From Bacteroidales bacterium (lineage in GTDB: Bacteria > Bacteroidota > Bacteroidia > Bacteroidales > FEN-979): 64,000 nucleotides of DNA. Below are positions 44,576 to 54,562 of this stretch, one piece after another. The notes under the pieces were generated by a model. It made no database searches. It was not told where the DNA came from and saw only the letters and a program-made list of their open reading frames with translations. A program made the translations under genes and the position numbers. The stretch spans positions 62,001 through 126,000 of the forward strand of contig JAUXWT010000011.1 in assembly GCA_030681475.1 (NCBI GenBank), given 5' to 3'. Position 1 is the first letter of the stretch. Each line of letters opens with the position of its first letter.

Positions 44576-47500
44576 TCACTTAAATGCTTTCTCCAACAGC
44601 CCGTCGCCACCCAGTTTCAGCCGTTCAAAATATCCGGGCACGGCCTTGCCTGTAATTTTTTCGACATACAACTTTGCAAGGTACTGGCCCAACATGAAGC
44701 CCTGGCCACGCAAACCAAGGAAGAGCCCGAGCTCCGGGTCAATGATCATGCGGGGTTCCACATAATGACCGGCCCAAACGGCCTGGAAACCAACCGAAGA
44801 AAGGCCGGGTATCCAGTTGGTAAAAATCTCCGATACGATCTCAATAAACTCCTGAGAGTTGATCTTGAGATTTTTATCCGCTTCCATCGATTCAATGGCC
44901 GGGGAAGCACAACCAATGATCTGTCCGGTTTCAGCCAACTGTTGACCATAAACGGCAGAGAATCCTTTATATCTGCGGCGGTCGATGAGCATGGACAAGG
45001 GCATGCCATTCCGGCCAAGCATGGGCAGCCGGCGCGTGATAAAGGCCTGGTGCTTCACCGGAAAAAGACCGGTTTCGATGTTCAGTTGGTTGGCAAACTT
45101 CTCCCCTTCAGGGCCAAGGGCATTGATAAAGATTCCTGTTTCGTATTCAATAAACTGACGCTGATGGTTCTGAACCAGGATGTAATAACGTCCGTTGACT
45201 TTCCTCACATCAATCAGCTTGCAATCCTCCTCCACCTTCCCGCCTTTTTCAATCCCTATCCTGCGGATCAGGTCGATGACACGCCCCGGGGTGGCTTGCC
45301 AGCAATCGCGGGTGATCAGCGCCGACCGGTATGTGGTGAGACCGGGGTTGATGTGCGGGGAGATCTCCCTGACAAAATCTGCCGGTTCAACCATCCGGGC
45401 ATCCGACCACGACATCGATTCAACCAACGCTTTATACATGGTCTCATCATGGGCAAACGTAACGTAACAGATCGGGCGGTAATCAATGTTGTGAATGGAC
45501 TGGAGTTCTTTGAATATTTCGTGGTTATGCCTGGCAATGTCAGACAATTCCGGCAGGGAGAAGTTGGGCCGGCCTCCGGCGATGTTACGCCAGGATGCTC
45601 CGCGGCCGTAATTCAGCAAAACCGGATCCATCCCGGCTTCGCCCAGGTAACGGAACAATGCACTGCCGCCGATGCCGCCCCCTGCGACCAGCGATTTCAC
45701 GGTGATCTTCTTCGGCTTCTGTCCGTTCACGTACGGAATTACATTTTCATGCACCAGCCGGGGATAGAGTTCTCCCATTGACACCTGGTTCGACAACGGC
45801 CCGCGTGGCGTTGGTTCACCTACAACAGCGATCCCCGAACCGTAAAGTGTCGATTTCAGCCTTTTAATGCAGCGTTTACCCCGGCAGGCTCCCATGCCAA
45901 GCCGGGTGGTGTGCTTCACCTCATCCACCGAAATGAATTTCCGGTCGCCAATAGTCTCCATTACCTCATCAAGGGTTACATCATCGCAATGGCAAACATA
46001 GGTGGTCTCCCGGGGTTCCATGATATATGGTTTGAACTGAATGGGCTCAGGGTAATTTTCCCTGACAATGAAACCGCGAACTTTGCAGAGTTCTTCTCCT
46101 TGCACCGTGAGGGAAAGTACCCTGGCAATGTTCGTCTTGTTGGGTTTCCGGAGAATCTTCTCCACGATCCCTTCACCAAGTTTATTTCCCTGATTGTCTA
46201 CAAGATAACAGGCCGATTTTTCCGCCACTTCATATTCTATCGGCAGGAAGAGCCAGCTTTTCTTTAAATTATATCCGAAGATGGCAAGTCCCGGGCACTG
46301 ATAAACACAATCCATGCAACCGATACACTTCTGGAAATCAACTTCAGGCACGGTACTGGTCGATGATTTCGTGATGGCGTCATGCGGACAGACAAAAGCA
46401 CACGGATTGCAGGCAAAACCATAAAGACAGTCGATCAGGACAAACCCCTTTTCATTCATCCGTTCGATGTTGGGGGTGGCTGGTTCCGCGATCACCTTCA
46501 CAGGGTGTTGCTGAGAATCAATATACTCCTTCGACAAGGCGAGATATTCATTATAATCATACCGCTCACCCATCTCCTGCATTACGTCAAAAGCTGCCTG
46601 TCTTCCCCGCAGAACAGCGCTGGTACCTTCGCCAATACGTACTGCGTCGCCCGCGCCAAAACAGCGGCGTCCGAACACCTCATTGCCCTTGATCAGCAGT
46701 TGGTCGTCGGGAACAAGTCCGGTACAGATGTTAATGGCATCAATGCCATCGATGATCTTTTCTGTTCCGGGAATCGGTTTGAAATCTTTACACTCAGCAA
46801 TAACAGCCCCTGTAATGCCGTCGCGATGTTCGTTCGGAATGGCCTTCAGCAATATATGGGAAGTAAGGATAGGAATACCCAGTCGCCTCACCCGGTTGGC
46901 CTGCACCGGAAACCCTCCTTCACCCGGCATGGCTTCAAGAATGGTCTTGACCTTGGCCCCTGCCTGCATGAGCTGGTACGAAGTAAGATATCCGATGTTA
47001 CCGGCACCCACGGTCAGTATGTTTTTTCCGAGTAAGGTAAATTCCTGGTTCATCATCTTCTGTACCACTGCTGCGGTATAGACCCCGGGAAGGTCATCGT
47101 TTTCAAATGCAGGCATAAAGGGTACTGCGCCGGTAGCGACGATCATGTATTCTGCATCAACAAAACATATCTCGTTGGTACGAATGTTTTTTACGGCGAT
47201 CCGCCCCCCTTCAAGGATGTCCCAAACCGACGAATTCAAGAAAATACCTTTTTGGTTATCGCCGGCAAGTGTTGTGGCTATATCAAACCCCCGCATGCCG
47301 CCAAATTTCAGCTCCTTTTCAAAAAAGAAAAACTGGTGGGTCTGCATGAGGAATTGACCGCCTGTTTTTTCATTGTTATCGATCACGATGCAGGCTACCT
47401 GGTTTTTAATGAGTTCTTCCCGTGCAGCCAGTCCAGCAGGCCCAGCCCCGATGACAGCCACGGTGGTTTTAAATATATTCAGCGGTACATTCTTATTAAC

Positions 47501-47809
47501 AGGTATATTAACGGGGGCATGGTTTTGCGGTATCTCCCGTACCTCTTTTACCCCATCGATGCCGGTGATGCAGATGCGCTTGATCGCACCATCGACCAGC
47601 ATTTCACAGGCGCCGCATTTGCCAATACCACATTCAAGACTGCGTTCGCGGTTTCTCAGGCTGTGGCTGTGCACCGGGTAGCCAGCCTGGTGAAGCGCCG
47701 CCGCTATTGTGAATCCCGTATCACCCGTAACTTTTTCTCCTTCAAAGAAAAATTCGGCCGGTTGACTGGCCGGTATATCAAGGATTGGATGCGCTGCGAT
47801 TTTAAACAT
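44576..47809 (-). CDS. Fused Fe-S/FAD amino-acid dehydrogenase
   Basis: The 1077-residue protein unites four modules. Residues about 15-100 are a [2Fe-2S] Fer2_4 domain (Cys60, 65, 68, 80). A pyridine nucleotide-disulfide oxidoreductase (GAGPAG at 121) follows to about 440. Two [4Fe-4S] clusters use Cys461, 467, 470, 474 and 495, 498, 501, 505. A BFD-type [2Fe-2S] domain (CHC at 606, C642, C647) precedes a DAO/glycine-oxidase domain (GGGIGG at 710) with an ATGAVP-type second site. The order matches the alpha and beta subunits of dye-linked proline/hydroxyproline or sarcosine-type dehydrogenases joined in one chain. It is convergent with a proline dehydrogenase, which supports an imino-acid substrate. 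Confidence 0.85.
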   Translation of the reverse strand: MFKIAAHPILDIPASQPAEFFFEGEKVTGDTGFTIAAALHQAGYPVHSHSLRNRERSLECGIGKCGACEMLVDGAIKRICITGIDGVKEVREIPQNHAPVNIPVNKNVPLNIFKTTVAVIGAGPAGLAAREELIKNQVACIVIDNNEKTGGQFLMQTHQFFFFEKELKFGGMRGFDIATTLAGDNQKGIFLNSSVWDILEGGRIAVKNIRTNEICFVDAEYMIVATGAVPFMPAFENDDLPGVYTAAVVQKMMNQEFTLLGKNILTVGAGNIGYLTSYQLMQAGAKVKTILEAMPGEGGFPVQANRVRRLGIPILTSHILLKAIPNEHRDGITGAVIAECKDFKPIPGTEKIIDGIDAINICTGLVPDDQLLIKGNEVFGRRCFGAGDAVRIGEGTSAVLRGRQAAFDVMQEMGERYDYNEYLALSKEYIDSQQHPVKVIAEPATPNIERMNEKGFVLIDCLYGFACNPCAFVCPHDAITKSSTSTVPEVDFQKCIGCMDCVYQCPGLAIFGYNLKKSWLFLPIEYEVAEKSACYLVDNQGNKLGEGIVEKILRKPNKTNIARVLSLTVQGEELCKVRGFIVRENYPEPIQFKPYIMEPRETTYVCHCDDVTLDEVMETIGDRKFISVDEVKHTTRLGMGACRGKRCIKRLKSTLYGSGIAVVGEPTPRGPLSNQVSMGELYPRLVHENVIPYVNGQKPKKITVKSLVAGGGIGGSALFRYLGEAGMDPVLLNYGRGASWRNIAGGRPNFSLPELSDIARHNHEIFKELQSIHNIDYRPICYVTFAHDETMYKALVESMSWSDARMVEPADFVREISPHINPGLTTYRSALITRDCWQATPGRVIDLIRRIGIEKGGKVEEDCKLIDVRKVNGRYYILVQNHQRQFIEYETGIFINALGPEGEKFANQLNIETGLFPVKHQAFITRRLPMLGRNGMPLSMLIDRRRYKGFSAVYGQQLAETGQIIGCASPAIESMEADKNLKINSQEFIEIVSEIFTNWIPGLSSVGFQAVWAGHYVEPRMIIDPELGLFLGLRGQGFMLGQYLAKLYVEKITGKAVPGYFERLKLGGDGLLEKAFK

Positions 47810-47887
47810 GGGGAAATACGTTTTGGAGCGACAAAATTACTTAAATTACCAATTTCCCGGCAATATTATTGTTAATATTTTCACAAA

Positions 47888-48832
47888 TCATAGCGCAATA
47901 TAAAACCCCAGGGTGATCAGGTTTTCGAACTGTATTTTTTTGCTTAAATCCCGTTCGTAAAACAGGCGGGTTTGAACGGTCGTCATTAAAAATCTGTTGA
48001 TCCTTATCCCGATCAGGTTCTTCATAACCAGGTCAATGGGTTTCTTGTAATTCTTAAAGACCAGCAGATTGCAATTCCAGTGAACACGCTTCAGGAACTG
48101 TCTATCAACCAGCAACTGCACACTGAGCCCATATTCTAAAATATGGCGTTTTTCCCGCGGCACACCATAAAACACAAAAATGTCCGGTTCCCGGAATACC
48201 CGTCTGTCGCGAATCCATGTAAACCTGGCGGCAGATAACCCCAGACTGAAGGTTGCTGATTTTGGAACAGTAATCCCAAACCCAATTGAAAATGTCCAGA
48301 TCAGGGGAGTCAAAAATGTGGAACCGAGTATCTTCCCGTGACTTCCGTTATGGTCTGTTACATTTAGATAAGCGTTGAATAAACGCGTTGTGAGGTTTGA
48401 TAAGGTCGAAAAGCAGAATTTCCTGGCAATTTTAATCTCCATTCGGGTATCCAGCATATTTTCATCAGGCTGATACCGGGAGATACTGTCAAAGTAGTAT
48501 TGGATCCCCAACTCATGAGTAAAGGAGTTGCTTATTTTAACCCCGCGATTGTTGGTAATGAGCGACATGTACTTCAGACGGTGGAAAAATGATACAAGGT
48601 CAGGATTATCTCCATGCCGCCAGTTTAAGACATGCAGGGCGTTGGCGGATAGTGAATATTCTACCTCGTGCGACAGTCTTATTTTCACCGGTGCTGCGTC
48701 TGAATCTGCGGGATGAGATAATGAGTATAAAATAATGGAATCGGACAGGAGCAGATCCTGTCCAACCCCGATTACTGATAAAAACCAGGCACAACCCACG
48801 ACAAATCCCATCTTTTTCCCTAAAACCTGCAC
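47888..48832 (-). CDS. Secreted DUF3078-like outer-membrane protein
   Basis: The 314-residue protein has a signal peptide (MQVLGKKMGF to VGVGQ) and repeated amphipathic strands: LSANALHVLNWRHGDN, VKISNSFTHELGIQYYFDS, DTRMEIKIARKFCF and a final ENLITLGFYIAL typical of a barrel C-terminus. It resembles DUF3078 proteins found in Bacteroidota outer membranes. Function unknown. It stands apart from the preceding gene by about 80 bases and from the next lipoprotein by 60, so the two may be cotranscribed. Confidence 0.6.
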   Translation of the reverse strand: MQVLGKKMGFVVGCAWFLSVIGVGQDLLLSDSIILYSLSHPADSDAAPVKIRLSHEVEYSLSANALHVLNWRHGDNPDLVSFFHRLKYMSLITNNRGVKISNSFTHELGIQYYFDSISRYQPDENMLDTRMEIKIARKFCFSTLSNLTTRLFNAYLNVTDHNGSHGKILGSTFLTPLIWTFSIGFGITVPKSATFSLGLSAARFTWIRDRRVFREPDIFVFYGVPREKRHILEYGLSVQLLVDRQFLKRVHWNCNLLVFKNYKKPIDLVMKNLIGIRINRFLMTTVQTRLFYERDLSKKIQFENLITLGFYIAL

Positions 48833-48893
48833 CGGATATTTGTTTGAAACGATCCATATTTTGCATGGGCGCTGTGAGTATGAAAAACCTGTT

Positions 48894-49514
48894 TTATTTC
48901 AGTGTCAATTTCTGGTCTTTTGTTAATTTCCAGCTTTCCTGCATATCGGTGTTAAGCCAGATCAGCCTGATCCGCGACTTTTGATTCAGATTCACCGCCT
49001 CTGATAACACAAATAGCCGGGAGTTGTAAGTACCGAGAAATTTCGCCCAGGTTACGACGATCGTAAAATCAGGTTCCGATAAAACATCATTTTGGTATAG
49101 ATTTTTCCCGAACGACTGAATATTCTGCAGGATCTGGTTTAACTTCAAATCGTTGCATTCATCATAGGTCGAATCGGGATCCAATGATGCGATTTTATCA
49201 TACCCAGACCACTGACACTGTGTGGTATCACGCTGCAAAAGTGTTCCGTCACGTCTAAAAATAAGATGGTTAAAAAGATATTTCCGAAATAATGGGTTTC
49301 TGATTGCCTTGGTGTAGGCTGATGAGTCTGTAAACAGATATTGGTTATTGCATGGGAAATGGCGCTTCTCGAGAAAGGCAAATAGTTTTTCCGGATTTTC
49401 TTCTTTAGGTTGTGTAAACCCGTATTTAAAATACATATAGGTCTTGCAACCGGATGACATTAGTATCAACAGGGTCAAGACAGACAATTTGAGAAGTGAT
49501 GCAATTGTTTTCAT
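48894..49514 (-). CDS. Lipoprotein of unknown function
   Basis: The 206-residue protein has a signal peptide with lipobox LMSSGC (cysteine 23), so it should be lipidated. The mature part contains short hydrophobic segments and ends DMQESWKLTKDQKLTLK. No family was recognised. It lies between two other envelope proteins of unknown role on the same strand, with gaps of 61 and 86 bases. Confidence 0.6.
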   Translation of the reverse strand: MKTIASLLKLSVLTLLILMSSGCKTYMYFKYGFTQPKEENPEKLFAFLEKRHFPCNNQYLFTDSSAYTKAIRNPLFRKYLFNHLIFRRDGTLLQRDTTQCQWSGYDKIASLDPDSTYDECNDLKLNQILQNIQSFGKNLYQNDVLSEPDFTIVVTWAKFLGTYNSRLFVLSEAVNLNQKSRIRLIWLNTDMQESWKLTKDQKLTLK

Positions 49515-49600
49515 TTTACATTTTTTTAATGTCAGGAATGAAATGACCCTTAAAGGGCAGGTCAGCCTGAGCTAACCTGACCCGAATAAGGGTGGAATTT

Positions 49601-50077
49601 TTATAACTGAAACACAATTGTGTACGTTCCATTTTGGTATGAAACGGGATAGTTTCCAGGTTTAATGGTTAATGGAGTATTTGCCCCCAATGCCCTGCAC
49701 GTTGCATCGGGTATGGTATAAGGATCCATGATAGGAATCGACGTTTTATCCTTGAAATAGGGTACAGATGAGCCCCCTTCATAATTAATAAGTGTAGTCT
49801 CATCAATTTCGATCACAAGTTGATTCCTTTCGTTTAACTGTCCTCTCACGAGACATAAATTCTTTTCGGAAGGACTGCTTATTTTGTCAAATCCAGCGGT
49901 AACAAAGGCGCAAATACCAAAACCTCTTTCACAATCAAATTTTGGGCGATGCAGGTTTATGTGTAATTTTATCCATATGCCTGCTGGAGCACAAATACAT
50001 GGTTTAATTTCAGTAGCATTTGACAGTTCTGAAAAGAGGACCATGCCTAACATTGATAACAACATAATTTTTTTCAT
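49601..50077 (-). CDS. Small secreted protein of unknown function
   Basis: The 158-residue protein begins with a clear signal peptide (MKKIMLLSMLGMVLF to NAT). The mature part has six cysteines (CICAP, FDCERG, GICAF, NLCLV, ATCRAL), which suggests disulfides, and ends in a strand YTIVFQL. No family was recognised. It is probably periplasmic or secreted. It could belong to the same unit as the two lipoprotein/barrel genes to its left. Confidence 0.55.
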   Translation of the reverse strand: MKKIMLLSMLGMVLFSELSNATEIKPCICAPAGIWIKLHINLHRPKFDCERGFGICAFVTAGFDKISSPSEKNLCLVRGQLNERNQLVIEIDETTLINYEGGSSVPYFKDKTSIPIMDPYTIPDATCRALGANTPLTIKPGNYPVSYQNGTYTIVFQL

Positions 50078-50439
50078 AGCATTAAATTTTATGGTTGACT
50101 AGGATCCGCTGCATGATCATTCCGTTGACAGCTTACGGAAGGCCGACAATGTTTTGGAAGTCCGGCCAGACTACCGAAAAAAGGTTCCCCATTGAGGTTC
50201 ATTCTTTCCTGTACCATTAAACATTCATGTTTGTCTACCCCCTTTACCTGTTTTAATGCTTAATCGGAGAAGGTGGCAAAAGGTAATACATCAAAAGGAA
50301 TTTATTTTTCCATCTACGCTGTAAAAAAATATAATCAGATATAAATCATTATTTTACACTTTGTGCTTGGAAATTATCTGAAATTTTTTTACTATCTTTG
50401 CAGCCGTATTTCAAATGGGATAAAATCGAGGAGAGAAAC
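50078..50439. promoter_or_regulatory. Divergent promoter region upstream of the glycogen synthase gene
   Basis: The 362-base gap holds no gene. At 50393-50400 TATCTTTG matches the -7 consensus TAnnTTTG, with TTGG (50367-50370) as a weak -33 at 22 bases. It lies 40 bases before the start codon chosen for the glycogen synthase gene and rules out the longer start, which would overlap the -7 element. Promoters for the minus-strand gene are not clear. Confidence 0.45.
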
Positions 50440-51267
50440 ATGGAAAAAGCGAAAGTTTTGTTTGTTGCGCAGGAGATCACACCATATCTGAAAGAGAGTC
50501 CGATGGGCACCATCGGGCGGTACCTTCCGCAAGGTATCCAGGAAAAGGGCAGGGAAATCCGTACATTTATGCCCCGTTACGGTAATATCAATGAACGGAG
50601 GAATCAGCTTCATGAGGTGATTCGCCTGTCGGGCATGAACCTGATCATCGATGACACCGACCACCCGCTTATCATAAAAGTCGCCTCAATTCAGCAAGCG
50701 CGCATGCAAATTTATTTCATCGACAATGAGGATTATTTTCACCGGAAATACACCATGCATGATAAAAACAACAAGTTCTATACTGACAACGATGAACGCA
50801 CAATCTTTTTCTCAAGGGGGGTATTGGAAACGGTTAAAAAATTAGGATGGGGACCCGATGTGGTTCATTGCCATGGATGGATGACAAGTCTGATACCGAT
50901 CTATATTAAAAAGGCATATTGTGATAACCCGCTGTTCAGCGATACAAAAGTCATCTATTCCATATATGACGACGATTTTGAGGAGATCATGAACAAGGAC
51001 TTCAGCGCTAAAATTAAACTTGAAGGCATTTCTGCCAAAGATCTTAAACACTATAAAACGCCGAACTACGTTAATGTCATAAAGGCGGCAATCGATTTTT
51101 CTGATGGCGTGATCATCGGGTCACCAAAGATCAACCCCGAACTCATCAGCTATCTGAAGGAACTCGATAAGCCCTACCTTGAATACCAGACCATGGATCG
51201 TTACGTTGATGCCTACAATGATTTCTATGAAGAGGTTATCGTAAACGACCCTGTAACGGTTGGCTAA
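50440..51267 (+). CDS. Glycogen/starch synthase catalytic N-domain protein
   Basis: The 275-residue protein aligns with the N-terminal Rossmann domain of GT5 glycogen synthase: VLFVAQEITPYLKESPMGTIGRYLP, FIDNEDYFHRKY, FSRGVLETVKKLGWGPDVVHCHGWMTSLIP. The family enzyme is about 480-550 residues, so the C-terminal ADP-glucose-binding domain is missing. The short form is common in Bacteroidota, where it stands before a DUF4270 gene and glmS, as here. It may be a regulatory or non-catalytic glycan-binding protein. The start was set at MEKAKVLF because a -7 promoter element overlaps the upstream codons. Confidence 0.82.
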   Translation: MEKAKVLFVAQEITPYLKESPMGTIGRYLPQGIQEKGREIRTFMPRYGNINERRNQLHEVIRLSGMNLIIDDTDHPLIIKVASIQQARMQIYFIDNEDYFHRKYTMHDKNNKFYTDNDERTIFFSRGVLETVKKLGWGPDVVHCHGWMTSLIPIYIKKAYCDNPLFSDTKVIYSIYDDDFEEIMNKDFSAKIKLEGISAKDLKHYKTPNYVNVIKAAIDFSDGVIIGSPKINPELISYLKELDKPYLEYQTMDRYVDAYNDFYEEVIVNDPVTVG

Positions 51268-51288
51268 CAATACATTAATTCGAACCGA

Positions 51289-52650
51289 TTGAACTCTTCC
51301 TTGTCAAAACTTCCGGTTGTCCTGCTGATCGGCATACTGCTTATCCTGGCCATTTTCTCCTGTAAAAAAGATCCGTATGAAATCGGGTTTGACCTGCTGC
51401 CCCCAAGCGACACGCTGAATGTAAAATCAACCGACACCATCACCGTTGAGGCGTTTTCTGTAATACAGGATTCTGTCCGCACCGATAAAGTATTCACCCT
51501 GATCATGGGGTCCATGATGGACCCGGTTTTTGGCAGGACTACTGCAGGTTTTTATTCCCAGGTCAGGCTTTCCTCCGAAGGAGTTGATTTCGGCAGCAAT
51601 CCGGTGCTCGACTCCCTGGTGCTCATGTTGCCTTATAACGGGTATTACGGAGATACGCTTTCCAGGCTGAATGTGAAAGTTTATGAGATCAGCGATGAAT
51701 TTTCTTACGACAGCCTTCGTTATTCAAATCAAAGACTGGCCACCTATCCAACTGTGGTGGCCGACCAGGATTTTATTCCCCGTATCTCTGACAGTGTTTT
51801 GGTGTATAGTGAAAAACTTCCTGCACACCTTCGCATCAACCTGAGCAAAAAGTCGAACTACCTTGGGCAAAAGATCCTGAATGCTCCGATAGATGCATTG
51901 GCCACCAACCAGGACTTTATAAAATTTTTCAAAGGTGTTTACGTAACGGCAAGCCCTGTCAGTAACAACGGAGCGTTGCTGAAATTCAACATCAACAGCG
52001 GACTTTCCAAAATGGTTGTATATTTTCATGACGGCAACGACCCCCAAAGAGATTCACTATCCTTTGACTTGTTACTCAATCCGAATTGTGCCCGGTTCAT
52101 ACATATTGACCACCATGGGTACCTGGATGCCCGTGAGGATTTGAAACAGCAGATCCTTAACCATGATTCTGCCCGGGGCGCCAACAACCTGTTCCTGCAG
52201 GGAATGGGAGGCGTTAAAATCAAATTGAAATTTCCTTATCTGAAAGATTTTGGGAAAGGAAAGAATATTGCAATCAACGAAGCAATACTGCAACTCAAGA
52301 ACCTGGATCCTGACACCACCCTGGCGCCTCCTCCTTCATTGATCATGATCCGGCAGGACAGCGCAGGCCGGGTAGGTTACCTGGTGGACGACAATGAAGG
52401 CGCCGCTTATTTCGGCGGTACTTACGATCAGAAAAAGCGCTCCTATTTCTTCCGCCTGACACAACATATGCAAAAGGTATTGCTAAATGCCTATACCACT
52501 AAATTTGACCTTTACCTGATGGTGAATTCACCGATAACCAGCGCAGCCTCACCAAACCGGGTCATGCTTCATGGAACAAAACCATTGATGCCTGGTGATA
52601 ACAGCAGTCATTTCCAATTGAAAATGACCTATACAGTTTTGAATCAATAA
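51289..52650 (+). CDS. DUF4270 lipoprotein
   Basis: The 453-residue protein starts at a TTG codon with a signal peptide ending AIFSCKK, a lipoprotein cysteine. The mature protein follows the DUF4270 pattern: DPYEIGFDLLPPSDTLNV, TDTITVEAFSVIQDSV, LIMGSMMDPVFGRTTAGFYSQVRL and SLVLMLPYNGYYG. The family is Bacteroidota-specific, cell-envelope located and of unknown function. It sits 21 bases after the glycogen synthase homologue and 7 bases before glmS, so it is cotranscribed. The missing ATG is a point to check, but no better start was found. Confidence 0.85.
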   Translation: MNSSLSKLPVVLLIGILLILAIFSCKKDPYEIGFDLLPPSDTLNVKSTDTITVEAFSVIQDSVRTDKVFTLIMGSMMDPVFGRTTAGFYSQVRLSSEGVDFGSNPVLDSLVLMLPYNGYYGDTLSRLNVKVYEISDEFSYDSLRYSNQRLATYPTVVADQDFIPRISDSVLVYSEKLPAHLRINLSKKSNYLGQKILNAPIDALATNQDFIKFFKGVYVTASPVSNNGALLKFNINSGLSKMVVYFHDGNDPQRDSLSFDLLLNPNCARFIHIDHHGYLDAREDLKQQILNHDSARGANNLFLQGMGGVKIKLKFPYLKDFGKGKNIAINEAILQLKNLDPDTTLAPPPSLIMIRQDSAGRVGYLVDDNEGAAYFGGTYDQKKRSYFFRLTQHMQKVLLNAYTTKFDLYLMVNSPITSAASPNRVMLHGTKPLMPGDNSSHFQLKMTYTVLNQ

Positions 52651-52657
52651 CAACGAA

Positions 52658-54496
52658 ATGTGTGGAATTGTTGCCTATATCGGTCCCCGCGATGCTTATC
52701 CCATCCTGATCAAGGGGTTGCACCGGCTTGAATATCGCGGCTACGACAGCGCGGGAATCTGCCTGCTGAGTGATGACATCCGGATATTCAAATGCAAAGG
52801 GAAGGTTTCCGACCTTGAAGCGCATGTTGAAGGAGAAAATATCGCCGGGAACATCGGCATGGCACACACACGATGGGCAACACATGGCGAACCCAGCACC
52901 ATCAATGCCCATCCCCATTTTTCGCAGAATAAAACCATTGCCCTTATACATAACGGTATTATCGAAAATTATTCGGTGTTGCGAAGTGAGTTGAAAAACC
53001 GCGGATTCAAATTTACAAGCGAAACCGACACAGAAGTGCTTGTGCATCTGATCGAAGATATCATGATCAACGAACGGGTTGCCGTTGAAGATGCCGTTCG
53101 CATTGCACTTAACCAGGTGGTGGGCGCCTATGCCATCGTCATTCTGGCTAAAAACTCCCCCGACAAGATCATTGCCGCCCGAAAGGGAAGCCCCATGGTG
53201 ATCGGGATCGGGCAAGGTGAATTTTTTGTTGCCTCAGATGCAACGCCGCTTATTGAATACACCGAGAATGTGGTTTATCTGAACGATGAGGAGATTGCGA
53301 TCATCGAACGCGGCAAAGAGCTGAAAATCAAGACTATCAAAAATCAAAACCACTCTCCTTATATTCAAAAACTCACCCTTAGCCTGAATGAAATAGAAAA
53401 AGGCGGCTTTGAACACTTCATGCTGAAGGAGATTTATGAACAGCCACGATCCATCTTCGATTCTATGAGGGGCCGTCTTCATGTCGACCTGGGAATCGTT
53501 ACACTGGGAGGAATTCGTGATTATCTCCAGAAAATACTGAATGCCAAGCGCATTATCATTATTGCCTGTGGAACTTCGTGGCATGCGGGTCTTGTTGGAG
53601 AGTACCTGATAGAAGATCTTGCCCGAATTCCTGTCGAGGTAGAATATTCATCGGAATTTCGCTACCGCAACCCCATCCTGAATGAAGATGATGTGGTTAT
53701 CGCCATCTCGCAATCGGGGGAAACCGCCGACACGCTGGCTGCCATTGACCTGGCAAAGTCAAAAGGCGCCACTGTGCTTGGAATTTGCAACGTAGTTGGC
53801 TCCTCCATTGCACGGGCCACCCATGCCGGGGTTTATACCCATGCCGGTCCCGAAATAGGTGTAGCCTCAACCAAGGCCTTTACCGCCCAGGTGGCCGTTC
53901 TTACGCTTTTAGGATTGCTGCTTGCTCAAAAGAAAGGCACCTTGCCCAACTCCCGGTTCCAGAAGATCCTGATCGAACTTGACTCGATTCCTGCCAAAGT
54001 GGAAAGGATCCTTAAGCTGAACGAGAAGATCAAGGATATCGCGACCATCTATAAGGATGTGAGGAACTCCCTTTATCTGGGTCGTGGATATAATTTTCCG
54101 GTTGCCCTGGAAGGCGCGCTGAAACTGAAAGAGATATCATACATCCATGCCGAAGGATATCCTGCTGCGGAGATGAAACACGGACCCATCGCCCTGATCG
54201 ACGAACACATGCCGGTCGTCTTCATTGCCACCCGCCGAGGAATCTATGAAAAGGTGATCACCAATATCGAAGAGGTCAAAGCCCGGAAGGGTAAAATAAT
54301 CGCCATCGTTACGGAAGGCGATGAATCGGTAAAACAACTTGCCGACCACTGCATCGAGATCCCCGACACCGAGGAGATGCTGATCCCGATGCTGGCCACG
54401 ATCCCCCTGCAGCTACTCTCCTACCACATCGCCGTCATGCGCAACTGCAACGTTGACCAGCCCAGGAACCTGGCGAAGTCGGTGACGGTGGAGTAG
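52658..54496 (+). CDS. glmS: Glutamine-fructose-6-phosphate aminotransferase
   Basis: The 612-residue enzyme starts MCGIVAYIG, with Cys2 as the N-terminal glutaminase nucleophile, and has the RLEYRGYDSAG block, THTRWATHG and two SIS isomerase domains (GTSWHAG, SQSGETADT, RGYNFPVALEGALKLKEISYIHAEGYPAAEMKHGP) with the terminal VDQPRNLAKSVTVE. It makes glucosamine-6-phosphate for peptidoglycan and other amino sugars in the cytoplasm. It is the last gene of the glycogen synthase homologue-DUF4270-glmS operon. Confidence 0.97.
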   Translation: MCGIVAYIGPRDAYPILIKGLHRLEYRGYDSAGICLLSDDIRIFKCKGKVSDLEAHVEGENIAGNIGMAHTRWATHGEPSTINAHPHFSQNKTIALIHNGIIENYSVLRSELKNRGFKFTSETDTEVLVHLIEDIMINERVAVEDAVRIALNQVVGAYAIVILAKNSPDKIIAARKGSPMVIGIGQGEFFVASDATPLIEYTENVVYLNDEEIAIIERGKELKIKTIKNQNHSPYIQKLTLSLNEIEKGGFEHFMLKEIYEQPRSIFDSMRGRLHVDLGIVTLGGIRDYLQKILNAKRIIIIACGTSWHAGLVGEYLIEDLARIPVEVEYSSEFRYRNPILNEDDVVIAISQSGETADTLAAIDLAKSKGATVLGICNVVGSSIARATHAGVYTHAGPEIGVASTKAFTAQVAVLTLLGLLLAQKKGTLPNSRFQKILIELDSIPAKVERILKLNEKIKDIATIYKDVRNSLYLGRGYNFPVALEGALKLKEISYIHAEGYPAAEMKHGPIALIDEHMPVVFIATRRGIYEKVITNIEEVKARKGKIIAIVTEGDESVKQLADHCIEIPDTEEMLIPMLATIPLQLLSYHIAVMRNCNVDQPRNLAKSVTVE

Positions 54497-54562
54497 TTTT
54501 CTTCAGAACCATTGTCACACGAATCGGGAACCATGAGTTGAGGGGTATAATCCTATAATAAT

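Noticed and set aside
49545-49585. Possible terminator hairpin (GGCAGGTCAG / CTAACCTGACCC)
   Set aside because: The pairing is imperfect, and there is no clear T-run, so it is not listed.
52651-52657. glmS ribozyme before glmS
   Set aside because: Only 7 bases separate DUF4270 from glmS, which leaves no room for the ribozyme.
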